Source: Thermogemmatispora aurantia
GTDB lineage: Bacteria; Chloroflexota; Ktedonobacteria; Ktedonobacterales; Ktedonobacteraceae
Assembly: GCF_008974285.1 (NCBI RefSeq)
Contig: NZ_BKZV01000006.1
Location: 124,001-188,000, forward strand
DNA: 64,000 nt
Direction: 5' to 3'
The notes beneath the pieces were generated by a model that saw nothing but the letters and a program-made list of their open reading frames with translations, made no database searches and had not been told where the DNA came from. Shown here piece by piece: positions 1 through 7,643 of this stretch; position 1 is the stretch's first letter, and the number at the start of each line of letters is the position of its first letter. Both the position numbers and the translations under genes were made by a program.

Positions 1-1673
1 TCATACAGACGGATCTCGCCGCTTGCCGTCCCCACAGCCAGCTGCTGCCCGTCGGGGCTAAAAGCGCTGGCCAGAACGTTGGTCAGGGTACTCTGAAAAA
101 CCGTCGCCACGAAATGCGCGAAGGCAAAATTCACCTCCTGCAAGCGTGCTCGTTGCAGGTAAGCCTGGCGGATCGTCAGCCTTGAGAAATCGAACTCGCG
201 CAGATCCCACTGGAGGTAAATCAGCAGCTGAAGCACGTTGCCAGCAAGATAGCCACCATGCGGGTAGTGCGCCAGCCGCTCTCGTTCGAGCGCTCGCTTG
301 AACCGCTCCTTAAGAGCCGTCTGGCCCAGCTCGCTACACACCATCTCGGCCAGCGGCGCCAGGAGCATGCGCACCTGGCTCTCACGCACATAGGCACGTG
401 CCTGCGCTTTCACAAAAGCAAACTGTTCCCAGGTCAGGAACGTCTCCTGCAAGCAATCTTGACAGGCGCGGCGCACCAGCTCATCCTGGATATGTTCCAT
501 GATCACCGGTTGCAGAGTAAACTGCCCTTGCTCATGAACCTCGATCAGCGAACGGCGGCGCAACGAATCCAGCGTCTCGATCAGCTCTCGCTGAGCCTCT
601 GGTCGCAGCAGATCAGCTCGCAGCTCTTCCAGGGTAACCGCCTCCTGCTCAATCGCCAACCACGAGAGCACCTCATGTTCGCGCGGCGCCAAACGCCGGA
701 GCTGCTCCTCCAATACCTCACGAATATCGCCGAAGGCGGCCCGGTTTTCGGCAAGGAAGGCCGCAATCTGGCCAGCGAACAACTCGCGGATCGTCTCCGC
801 CACCAGGCGCAGTGCCAGAGGATTCCCCCCATAGCGGCGTAACAAACTGGCCACCTCTTCTGCGCTGCCAGAGATGCCCTTTTCCTCAAGAATAGCTCGC
901 CCGGCCTCACCACTGAGACCCTGCAAGGTCAGTGAGCGCACCGGACTGCTCTGGCCCTTCAAACGCTCAACCTCGCGCAACTTCTCGCGGCTCGTCACCA
1001 GAATCACACTTTGATGGGCCTCACTGCCCAGGCGCTCTAATAAGCGACCGTAGACCTCGTACTCGGGGCGATAGGCGCCGGCCCGCTGACCACTTTGCAG
1101 GAGGGCATCGAAATTATCGAGCACCAACAAACAGCGACTCTGGCGTAGCAGCTCCATCAAGAGCGAGAGCTGCTCCTCCACTGAAGCAGGTGGGGTACTC
1201 AGCTGCTGATTGGAAAAGAAGAGCAACCAGTCCTTCAGCACCTGACTCAGCGGCGGTGCACTGCGCAACGAGCACCAGTAGCCATACTCAATCTCAGCTT
1301 CCACCTGCTCAACCAGGCGCGCAACAAGCGTCGTCTTCCCGATGCCCCCGAGGCCACAGACCGCAATCAGGCGGCATTCTGCAAACCACTGGCGCAACGT
1401 CTGTAGCTCTTGCGTACGACCGAAGAAGTGGACAGAGGCAGGTTTCGCTCCCCACTGCGTGCGGGGCTGCTCGACAAGCCCTAGCTCTTCAGGACTCTTC
1501 TCCAGCACCTCGCACAGCTTACGCAACAGAGCGGGACGAGGCAGACCATCGCCGGTCTCCCAACGCTGCACTGTCTTCTTATCCGAACCGATAAGCGCGG
1601 CGAGATCCTCCTGTGACCAGCCCCGACGCTGTCGCTCACGCCTGAGCTGCTGAGGAAATGTGATTCGAAGCAT
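1..1673 (-). CDS. XRE-HTH / NB-ARC ATPase with WD40 start (partial, 3' end off window)
   Basis: An open frame of 557 codons runs from ATG at 1673 to the left window edge without a stop. Residues 1-60 form an XRE/Cro-type HTH (GWSQEDLAALIGSDKKTVQR). Residues 83-190 begin an NB-ARC/STAND NTPase: Walker A GLGGIGKTT at 107-115, Walker B CLLVLDNF at 181-188, then a winged-helix-like region. Residues about 500-525 look like pentapeptide-type layers, and the visible end (SAFSPDGQQLAVGTASGEI) is the first blade of a WD40 propeller, so most repeats lie outside. GAGGGGAA sits 6 bases before the ATG. STAND proteins are signal-dependent switches that oligomerise on ligand sensing; in Ktedonobacteria and actinobacteria many are regulators, some are antiphage. 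The HTH suggests a regulator. Ligand unknown. Confidence 0.9.
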   Translation of the reverse strand, partial: MLRITFPQQLRRERQRRGWSQEDLAALIGSDKKTVQRWETGDGLPRPALLRKLCEVLEKSPEELGLVEQPRTQWGAKPASVHFFGRTQELQTLRQWFAECRLIAVCGLGGIGKTTLVARLVEQVEAEIEYGYWCSLRSAPPLSQVLKDWLLFFSNQQLSTPPASVEEQLSLLMELLRQSRCLLVLDNFDALLQSGQRAGAYRPEYEVYGRLLERLGSEAHQSVILVTSREKLREVERLKGQSSPVRSLTLQGLSGEAGRAILEEKGISGSAEEVASLLRRYGGNPLALRLVAETIRELFAGQIAAFLAENRAAFGDIREVLEEQLRRLAPREHEVLSWLAIEQEAVTLEELRADLLRPEAQRELIETLDSLRRRSLIEVHEQGQFTLQPVIMEHIQDELVRRACQDCLQETFLTWEQFAFVKAQARAYVRESQVRMLLAPLAEMVCSELGQTALKERFKRALERERLAHYPHGGYLAGNVLQLLIYLQWDLREFDFSRLTIRQAYLQRARLQEVNFAFAHFVATVFQSTLTNVLASAFSPDGQQLAVGTASGEIRLY

Positions 1674-2051
1674 GGCAAGTTCCCCTCTCGTCTCAAACCT
1701 GGCGGCTTCTCGCTTGTCCCATTGTCAGAGCGCACTTCACTTGAGACCTGGCTCCTTCCTCCTCTGCTCCGCCTCCGGCTTGCTACGGATGCCCTCCTCC
1801 CTTGCGCGGGCCAGTGAGGCGCTCTGTCGCCCTAGTAGCCTCAGAATGTCCGGCCAATGGCCTCTAAGAGGGACTCAAATGTCTCCGGTTTTGGATTTCT
1901 CTGCGGCCTTTTTCCAGCTATCTTTTATCTCAGTACAGAAACACACACAATACATCTTGGTAGAGAAATCAGATATATTGATCGAAATTCTCTTTAGTTA
2001 TACAGGAGAGCGGGTAGCCCTCACTCTTGCTTGCCAGGAGGAGAAGGACAG
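1674..2051. other. Divergent intergenic region
   Basis: Non-coding space between the NB-ARC gene and the sigma-factor gene. The part at about 1910-2005 is AT-rich against its GC-rich surroundings and probably holds the rightward promoter, but no convincing -35/-10 pair with correct spacing was found. No repeat seen. Confidence 0.5.
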
Positions 2052-2696
2052 ATGGGCAGTCCACAGCTGTTGGCTCTGAACTGGGAAGAGCTTTATGCCC
2101 GACTGCGTCGTCTGGTACGGCGGCTGATTGCGCGCTACAGCGTCGCGGCCTGGCGCGGTCAAGAAGAAGATCTGGTTGAAGACATCGTCCAGGAGAGTGT
2201 CAGGCGCTTCATCGAGCGTCAGCCACGTGTTGAGCGTGGAGAGATCGAACCGGTGCGGTCGCCGGAGCATATGCTGTTCACCATTGCCTGCAACTGTTGT
2301 CTGGACCTCTATCGGCGCGAGCGACGCCTGATTCACACGGGTGGGGAGTATCTGCCCGTGCTCGGAGGGATGGAGGCTGGGGAAGCGACAGAGCAGGCCC
2401 TGGAAAGAGTTTATCAGCAAGAGCTGTTTACCATTGTGGCTCGCGAAGTAGAACACTTCCCCCAGGGGCAGAGGCGTGCCCTGCTTATCGACCTGGCTGA
2501 ATTGATGAGCTTTGATGAGGAGCCGACAGCGCTCCAGAATGCCTTTCTGGAGCAGGGCATCGATCTCAGCCACTATCGTGACTGGCCGGAGGACCGGCGG
2601 CAACATGAACAGCGCGTTGCCCTGCGCAACCACGCCTATCGGCGTCTGGCGCGATTGCCCAGTATCCGTGCCTATATTGCGGGCCATGAGCACTAG
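2052..2696 (+). CDS. ECF-like RNA polymerase sigma factor
   Basis: 214 residues from ATG 2052, which has AGGAGGAGAAGG just upstream; a TTG at 2031 is in frame but lies before that ribosome-binding site. The N-terminal half has sigma region 2 features: an acidic helix (QEEDLVEDIVQESVRRFIE), then NCCLDLYRRERR, the usual core-binding and -10 recognition helices. Region 4 is weak: the C-terminal third (residues 150-214) is rich in charged helices without a clear HTH. Sigma-70 family membership is therefore supported mostly by region 2. No anti-sigma gene is adjacent. It is transcribed away from the NB-ARC gene and its stop overlaps the stop of the convergent methyltransferase by 4 bases. Confidence 0.75.
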   Translation: MGSPQLLALNWEELYARLRRLVRRLIARYSVAAWRGQEEDLVEDIVQESVRRFIERQPRVERGEIEPVRSPEHMLFTIACNCCLDLYRRERRLIHTGGEYLPVLGGMEAGEATEQALERVYQQELFTIVAREVEHFPQGQRRALLIDLAELMSFDEEPTALQNAFLEQGIDLSHYRDWPEDRRQHEQRVALRNHAYRRLARLPSIRAYIAGHEH

Positions 2697-3637
2697 CTCC
2701 GCGGCTTATAACCCCAGACCGTCAAAAAGAACTGCAGGCCGCAGAAGCTCTCATCCGCTGCCTCGGTGCGCGCCTGCTCATAGAGGCGATTGAAGGCCTC
2801 ACGGCTCAAGCCGACCACCTTCAGATAGAACGGTTCGAGCAGCTTAAGAGAGACAAGGCCGTTCTGATACCAATCCTCGTAGCGAGGCGTACCGGCGGAA
2901 ATGCTCTCGGCGTAGGCGCGCATCTGGATCGAGACACAGCCGGCCTCACGTAGCAAGCGCTCCAGCATGGGCAAAACATCGAGGTGGTGCCGTGTCTCCG
3001 AGAAGGTATAGCCAGCGCGTGTCAGTCCAAGGGCCAGCAAGAGAGACAGCTCCTCGCAAGCCGGTTTATTGCAGATCGGCAGATCCGCCTCTGTCAGACG
3101 AATAATGCCGCCGGGGCGGCAAATGCGCATGCACTCCTGTAGAAAAGCGGGCCAGGAGCGGGCCGGCATGAACGTTGAGATGAAGCGAGCATTGATTAAA
3201 TCAAAGCTCTCATCCTTAAAAGCCAGCGGCTTTAAGGCATCCATGACCTGGAAAGAGACATTTGGCAACTGCTGAGTCGCGGCCAGTGTGCGAGCGAACT
3301 CGATCATCCGCTGACTGATATCGATGCCGACCACACGGAGATGGCGATAGGTCTCAGCCAGCTCCAAAGCCCAGCCACCAGGGCCGCAGGCTACATCGAG
3401 CACATCCTGCAGGCCCGAGACATCTGTCAGCTCTGGCAGGGGGCCGCCCATAGCCCGGCTAGCCAGCTGGCCATGATGCAGCAGGCGAGCCAGCTCAGCC
3501 GTATTTTCCGCGTCGATAATATAGGTGCCGCTGCTGTTCAAGAGGGTCTCAGCCTGCTGGAGACCGGTCAGCATAGCCCATGTGATCCTTTCTTTTCTTC
3601 CCTGGAGCGTGGCATGCGCTGAGCTAACTGTGCTCAC
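2693..3637 (-). CDS. Class I SAM-dependent methyltransferase
   Basis: 314 residues. A Rossmann methyltransferase core is visible: motif I DVLDVACGPGGWALELA (about residues 78-94), the acidic VVGIDIS end of strand 2, MDALKPLAFKDESFDLI for motifs II/III, and CRPGGIIRL as the post-III strand. The substrate is not evident. The start is GTG at 3637, overlapping the TGA of the upstream HTH-GAF gene in a GTGA arrangement (4 bases), so the two are surely translationally coupled. Its own stop overlaps the convergent sigma-factor stop. The pairing with a HTH-GAF regulator suggests the methyltransferase acts in the same response; what it methylates cannot be told from sequence. Confidence 0.85.
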   Translation of the reverse strand: MSTVSSAHATLQGRKERITWAMLTGLQQAETLLNSSGTYIIDAENTAELARLLHHGQLASRAMGGPLPELTDVSGLQDVLDVACGPGGWALELAETYRHLRVVGIDISQRMIEFARTLAATQQLPNVSFQVMDALKPLAFKDESFDLINARFISTFMPARSWPAFLQECMRICRPGGIIRLTEADLPICNKPACEELSLLLALGLTRAGYTFSETRHHLDVLPMLERLLREAGCVSIQMRAYAESISAGTPRYEDWYQNGLVSLKLLEPFYLKVVGLSREAFNRLYEQARTEAADESFCGLQFFLTVWGYKPRS

Positions 3638-4641
3638 TCAGGGGCCTGCTCCGTCCGCGACTGCACAGGAGTGGCCAAAAACGCCGCCATCACCTGCTCC
3701 TCAGCCTCGCGACGCGTCAACGGCTGGCCCCGTCGCTCAGCCTGACTCAGCAGTTCATTCACGCGTTGATTGAAGGTTGCCATATAGGCATTCTGGACAG
3801 CTTCAGAGGGCATCAAACGCAGCTCAATATCTTTGATATCATAGAACTCATCATCACGAAAAGCCAGGCTCAGCAGATAGGCGTAGTTTTGAATGAGCGC
3901 CTGCCGTCCGTGCAAGAAGTAGTCGCGCTGCGTACTGATGATCAGTAAGGCGCCGGCCACCTGTCCCGCGCGCTGCAGGGGGTAAGCGGCGGCACTGCGG
4001 GCCTCGCTGACTAGAGCCTGGGGAATGACAAAGTCGGAAGCCTCCTGCAGATTCTGCACCACGATCGGGCGGCATTGGATGACTGCGTAGCCGACCAGCG
4101 ACTCGGCTCCCAGAAAGTAGCCACGACGGGCGATGCTTGTCAGGGCCTGACTCTTCTCCAGAAAGACCTCCCGGAGACAGGTCACCTTCTGCTGAGGAGG
4201 AAGCGGACGTTGACACTGGGCAATGCTGGCGGCAATACCGATATGCTGCGGATCGAGCTGGCGAATCAGCTGCTGCATCACCAGGTTCATAATCGTCCAG
4301 GAGCGCAGGCTCTCCACGACCGTCGCGTGGGCTTCGAGAATACGCGCATAGAGCACCGGCGGTACATCCTTCACCACCGGGTCGATGAAGACCGAGCCGG
4401 GGTCATCCTCCAGCGCGTCCGGAAACTCCTGGCGGATCAGCTGGATCAGCTGCTCGCGATGGGGCGGTAGCGCCTCAACCAGGCGATTGAGCAGCGAGCG
4501 TGGCCGCGGCGACGATTCGTGCGTCGCCCAGCGGGTGAGCGTGACCGGATCAACGCCCATTTCGTTGGCGATGCGCTGTTTCTCTTTGGTATCCCGAATA
4601 ACAGCAGCGAGGAACTCACGCCAGGTTCTGGGTTCTTGCAT
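3634..4641 (-). CDS. HTH-GAF domain regulator
   Basis: 335 residues from ATG 4641. Residues 5-75 carry an XRE/Cro-like HTH (KEKQRIANEMGVDPVTLTRW). Residues about 100-280 look like a GAF domain: ARRGYFLGAESLVGYAVIQCRPIVV followed by SAAAYPLQRAGQVAGALLIIS is the typical fold order of GAF sensors. The C-terminal 60 residues are helical and charged. GAF domains bind small ligands or chromophores; the ligand is unknown. It is first in a two-gene operon with the downstream methyltransferase (4-base overlap). A light, redox or metabolite-responsive regulator is a reasonable inference. Confidence 0.8.
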   Translation of the reverse strand: MQEPRTWREFLAAVIRDTKEKQRIANEMGVDPVTLTRWATHESSPRPRSLLNRLVEALPPHREQLIQLIRQEFPDALEDDPGSVFIDPVVKDVPPVLYARILEAHATVVESLRSWTIMNLVMQQLIRQLDPQHIGIAASIAQCQRPLPPQQKVTCLREVFLEKSQALTSIARRGYFLGAESLVGYAVIQCRPIVVQNLQEASDFVIPQALVSEARSAAAYPLQRAGQVAGALLIISTQRDYFLHGRQALIQNYAYLLSLAFRDDEFYDIKDIELRLMPSEAVQNAYMATFNQRVNELLSQAERRGQPLTRREAEEQVMAAFLATPVQSRTEQAPE

Positions 4642-4779
4642 GGCTTCTGCCCCATTTTAGAGAGACTGCCATCCAATTATAGCCTACTCTCCCCCGCCTT
4701 GTCGATCCTGTCCACTCTCCGCGAGTGAATTATGTGACTTCTGTACAGAAATTTCTCCCTACAGACTATGCAATTGGTA

Positions 4780-4809
4780 TTGACAATTGTAAATGGGGAA
4801 TGGTATATT
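4780..4809 (+). promoter_or_regulatory. Strong sigma70-type promoter with extended -10
   Basis: TTGACA at 4780-4785, an 18-base spacer, and TATATT at 4804-4809 preceded by TG (TGGTATATT), i.e. consensus -35 and extended -10. It drives the small HTH gene at 4944, leaving a leader of about 130 bases. Confidence 0.7.
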
Positions 4810-4840
4810 CAGCAAAGCAGGAAGTGCCTGCAAGAGTAGC

Positions 4841-4910
4841 ACCCCTGCCGATACCAGAAGAGGGGTACGCTGTGCCCGAGGGGGTAAGGGGGAGAGAAGC
4901 TCTCGGGCAC
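4841..4910 (+). other. Structured mRNA leader (two hairpins)
   Basis: Between the promoter and the HTH gene are two perfect inverted repeats: ACCCCT (4841-4846) with AGGGGT (4861-4866), and GTGCCCGAG (4872-4880) with CTCGGGCAC (4902-4910). They would fold in the transcript. No known riboswitch consensus is recognisable. Confidence 0.45.
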
Positions 4911-4943
4911 CCGGCACGACATTCTACAAAGAAAGGACAGATC

Positions 4944-5126
4944 ATGGAGGAACTACTGACCATTAGCGAGGTTGCCAGAGTCTTGCGTGTTGATGCGACT
5001 ACCGTGCGCCGTTGGGTAAAACACGGTGTCCTTGATGCTGTATTGCTGCCCCATAAGGGCCGTCGCCACTGCTATCGCATCAAGCGAACTACGCTCAATA
5101 AGGTCATGAACTCGACCAACGTGTAG
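4944..5126 (+). CDS. Small HTH_17 / excisionase-like DNA-binding protein
   Basis: 60 residues from ATG 4944, with GAAAGGA at 4931-4937. The whole protein is one winged HTH of the excisionase/MerR N-terminal type: LLTISEVARVLRVDATTVRRWVKHGVLDAVLL then RRHCYRIKRTTLNKVM. An upstream in-frame extension is possible, but the ribosome-binding site and domain boundary favour this start. No integrase lies nearby, so an excisionase role is unlikely; such stand-alone proteins are usually small transcription or nucleoid factors. The strong promoter and hairpins before and after it suggest high, possibly self-regulated expression. Confidence 0.75.
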   Translation: MEELLTISEVARVLRVDATTVRRWVKHGVLDAVLLPHKGRRHCYRIKRTTLNKVMNSTNV

Positions 5127-5231
5127 CGCAAGCCCTGGTGCCTGGCCGGCACTACACGACCGGCGGCCTCTGCCCTCTCGTTTCTGCCAGGGCTGAGGTA
5201 GTGCCAGCGCGGTGCTCACATCACGCACATG

Positions 5232-5274
5232 TGATTACGAGATTCTCGCTCGCCGGAGCGCGAGCGTGTAATCA
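5232..5274. repeat. Inverted repeat TGATTAC...GTAATCA
   Basis: TGATTAC at 5232-5238 pairs with GTAATCA at 5268-5274, enclosing an inner perfect hairpin CGCTC-GCCG-GAGCG (5247-5260). No T-run follows, so it is either a factor-dependent terminator stem or a protein-binding site. Confidence 0.5.
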
Positions 5275-5282
5275 GGGCGGGG

Positions 5283-5323
5283 CCAGCGATCCTCTGTCTG
5301 CAGTGCCTGCAGCTGATCGCTGG
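5283..5323. repeat. Inverted repeat CCAGCGATC...GATCGCTGG
   Basis: Nine bases pair perfectly (5283-5291 with 5315-5323). Inside are two CTGCAG palindromes (5298-5303, 5308-5313) that can also pair. Possible terminator of the small HTH gene or an operator. Confidence 0.5.
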
Positions 5324-5639
5324 TTATCGCCCTGGCTGATTTTTAGAGTGGAATAACATTACATCTCACTGAAGCATAATCCCACTGCAAAACCCCCTCT
5401 TCCTTGCAGTCGCCGCCCGTAGCCTCTCCCCAGCTCCCTGGTTGGAAGTCCAGCTCCACGGGTGATATGATGTTGCTGGCCAGGTGACCAGGCACACGCC
5501 CCGCGGTTTGAGCTGTATCCATGCCTGGCCTGCGCCAGCGGGGAAGCAGAGCCTGTCTGGTGGCCCCAGGGAGGCTGTTAGTGTTGGGGACCCATCTTGT
5601 TGACCACCAGCCCGGCCGGTTCAAGGAGTCACGAGAGCA

Positions 5640-6461
5640 ATGGAGCTTTGGATCTGTGTCACCTGTGGTACCCAGTTCGCTCCCAGTGAGGAGCCACCCC
5701 GTGAGTGCCCCATCTGTCTTGATCAGCGACAATACGTGGGCTATGAGGGCCAACGCTGGACGACCCTGGCTGAGCTGCGGGCCAGCGGCCTGCGCAATGT
5801 CTTTAAGGAGCATGAGCCGCGCCTGATCGGCATTGGCAGCGAGCCGGCTTTTGCCATTGGTCAGCGCGCCTTGCTGGTGCAAAGCACCGAAGGCAATCTT
5901 CTCTGGGACTGCATTTCCTTCCTTGATGAGGAGACGGTTGAGCGGGTTCAGGCTCTTGGCGGTTTACGGGCCATTGCTATCTCGCATCCACACTACTATA
6001 GCAGTATGGTGGAGTGGGCCGAGCGCTTCTCGGTTCCTGTCTACCTGCATGCCGCCGACCAGCGCTGGGTGATGCGCTCCTCTGAGCATCTGGTCTTCTG
6101 GTCGGGGGAGCGGCTTGATCTGTTCGGCGGGCTGACGCTCATACGCCTGGGAGGCCATTTCCCTGGGGGCACGGTCCTCTACTGGCCTGATGGGGCCGAT
6201 GGTCGGGGGGCGCTGCTCAGTGGCGATATCATCCAGGTGGTGGCCGACCGACGCTGGGTCAGCTTCATGTACAGCTATCCCAATCTGATTCCGCTGCCTG
6301 CTTTTGAGGTGGAGCGTATCCGCGCCGCCATTGCCCCGTATCGCTTCGAGCGCCTCTACGGGGCCTGGTTTGAGCGCGTGGTCTTGTCCGAGGCCCACGC
6401 GGCAGTCATGCGTTCGGCTGAGCGTTATGTGCAGGCGCTGGCTGGCCAGTTGCCGGCCTGA
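5640..6461 (+). CDS. MBL-fold hydrolase with N-terminal zinc ribbon
   Basis: 273 residues, ATG 5640 with AAGGAG at 5623-5628. Residues 7-26 form a rubredoxin-like zinc ribbon (CVTC...CPIC). The rest is a metallo-beta-lactamase fold: strand LLVQSTEGNLLWDCISFL, then ISHPHYYSSMVEW in place of the canonical HxHxDH loop, GGHFPGG, LSGDIIQV, and a last GAWFERVVLSEAH. The first two His, the GGH His and the SGD Asp are kept, but the D-H pair of HxHxDH is replaced by Y-S-S, so metal binding is altered. The reaction is unknown. It stands alone; the next gene follows after 148 bases. Confidence 0.8.
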   Translation: MELWICVTCGTQFAPSEEPPRECPICLDQRQYVGYEGQRWTTLAELRASGLRNVFKEHEPRLIGIGSEPAFAIGQRALLVQSTEGNLLWDCISFLDEETVERVQALGGLRAIAISHPHYYSSMVEWAERFSVPVYLHAADQRWVMRSSEHLVFWSGERLDLFGGLTLIRLGGHFPGGTVLYWPDGADGRGALLSGDIIQVVADRRWVSFMYSYPNLIPLPAFEVERIRAAIAPYRFERLYGAWFERVVLSEAHAAVMRSAERYVQALAGQLPA

Positions 6462-6609
6462 GTCGTACGGGCGAGCGAGCGGCTTTGCATTGTGCTTTCT
6501 GCTGATCCTGTACCTGCTCGCTCAGGCGCCGCGCAGATGAGGGCTGCATTGTCGTTGACAATTGTCGCTTCTGTCAATGGGAGCCAGTGCGACGAAAGGA
6601 GTCTGTGCC

Positions 6610-7398
6610 ATGCAGTATGAACTGGTCGAGGTACGTTATGAGGGTGACTATGCCACCATCACGCTGAATCACCCTCAGCGGCGCAATGCTCTCTCGCTCA
6701 AGATGATGGAGGAGCTGACAGCGGCCTTTAATGAGGTGGGGGAGAGTCCCGTGCTAGGGGTGATCCTGGCCGCTAATGGTCCGGCCTTCAGCGCCGGCCA
6801 TGATTTCGCCGACATGGTAGATCAGGACCTCATGGCGATGCGCCGCCTCTTGCAGGTCTGTACTCACTTGATGAATACTATTCAGGCCATTCCTCAACCC
6901 GTGCTGGCCCGCGTGCATGCCATTGCGACCGCCGCAGGCTGCCAGCTTGTGGCCACCTGCGATTTGGCGGTGGCCTCGACCGAGGCGAAGTTTGCCACCC
7001 CAGGCGGAAAGGGGGGCTGGTTCTGCACCACGCCTATGGTGGCGGTCAGTCGCAATATTGGACGCAAGCGCGCCCTGGAGATGTTGCTAACCGGCGAGCC
7101 GATCGATGCCCAGACAGCGTATGAGTGGGGGCTGGTGAATCGGGTGGTGCCGCCCGAGTGCCTGGTGGAGGAGGCCCAGCGCTTGCTAGAGGCGGCGACG
7201 CGCGGCAGCTTTATCTCTAAGGGCCTGGGCAAGCAGGCTTTCTATGCGCAGATTGATCTGCCGCAGCCCCAGGCTTATGCCTACGCGCTGGAGGTGATGG
7301 CGGCAAGCTCACAGCTGCCCGATGCTCAGGAGGGGATGCGAGCCTTTCTGGAGAAGCGACCTCCGCGCTTTCTGCGTCCTGGCGAGCGCTCCGAATAA
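6610..7398 (+). CDS. Enoyl-CoA hydratase/isomerase family protein
   Basis: 262 residues from ATG 6610, preceded by GAAAGGAG. Crotonase fold signatures are clear: TITLNHPQRRNALSLKMM, then oxyanion-hole segment AANGPAFSAGHDFADM (about residues 56-72), and AIATAAGCQLVATCDLAVAS. Position of the second catalytic Glu of true hydratases is not obvious (GKGGWFCTT region), so it may be an enoyl-CoA isomerase, ECHDC3-like protein or another crotonase. TTGACA at 6555-6560 lies upstream, without a good -10. Role in fatty-acid or branched-chain acyl-CoA turnover is inferred from family only. Confidence 0.85.
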   Translation: MQYELVEVRYEGDYATITLNHPQRRNALSLKMMEELTAAFNEVGESPVLGVILAANGPAFSAGHDFADMVDQDLMAMRRLLQVCTHLMNTIQAIPQPVLARVHAIATAAGCQLVATCDLAVASTEAKFATPGGKGGWFCTTPMVAVSRNIGRKRALEMLLTGEPIDAQTAYEWGLVNRVVPPECLVEEAQRLLEAATRGSFISKGLGKQAFYAQIDLPQPQAYAYALEVMAASSQLPDAQEGMRAFLEKRPPRFLRPGERSE

Positions 7399-7508
7399 GC
7401 ACCTGGAGCGTGCTCTGCCTCGATGAGCCGTGCTGCGTTCCGCCGGCCTGGCCTCTCCTGCCCATTCAGCGCAACGGCCCTTGTCTGTGAGTAGGGCACC
7501 CGGCCTCC

Positions 7509-7542
7509 CGCTGCGCTTCGCATGGCCGGGCGAAGCGCAGCG
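7509..7542. terminator. Hairpin between convergent genes
   Basis: CGCTGCGCTTCG (7509-7520) and CGAAGCGCAGCG (7531-7542) are a perfect 12-base inverted repeat with a 10-base loop. No U tract. Lies between the convergent enoyl-CoA hydratase and permease genes. Confidence 0.5.
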
Positions 7543-7564
7543 CAGCAGAACGGCGGGAGAAATA

Positions 7565-7615
7565 GGCGCCTGACCACTCAGGCTGGCAGAAGAGCCAGAC
7601 AAGTGATCGGGCGCC
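7565..7615. terminator. Long imperfect hairpin downstream of permease
   Basis: GGCGCC...GGCGCC ends enclose CACT/AGTG and CTGGC-AGAAGA-GCCAG, forming one interrupted stem just beyond the stop of the leftward permease gene. Probable terminator stem, bidirectional. Confidence 0.4.
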
Positions 7616-7643
7616 TGTGAAGGGCAGGACAGGGCTGCCCGAT

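Larger units (their letters stand above)
5127..5639. other. Intergenic region with hairpins, otherwise empty
   Basis: 513 bases between the small HTH gene and the MBL-fold gene. It contains two hairpins (listed separately) near its left end. From 5345 to 5639 I see no repeat, RNA gene or clear promoter. Confidence 0.5.

Noticed and set aside
932..1594. 220-codon rightward open frame
   Set aside because: Antisense to the clearly coding NB-ARC gene.
1998..2693. 231-codon leftward open frame
   Set aside because: Antisense to the sigma-factor gene, which has a ribosome-binding site and family motifs.
5343..5882. 179-codon leftward open frame
   Set aside because: No domain or ribosome-binding site; overlaps the start of the MBL-fold gene.
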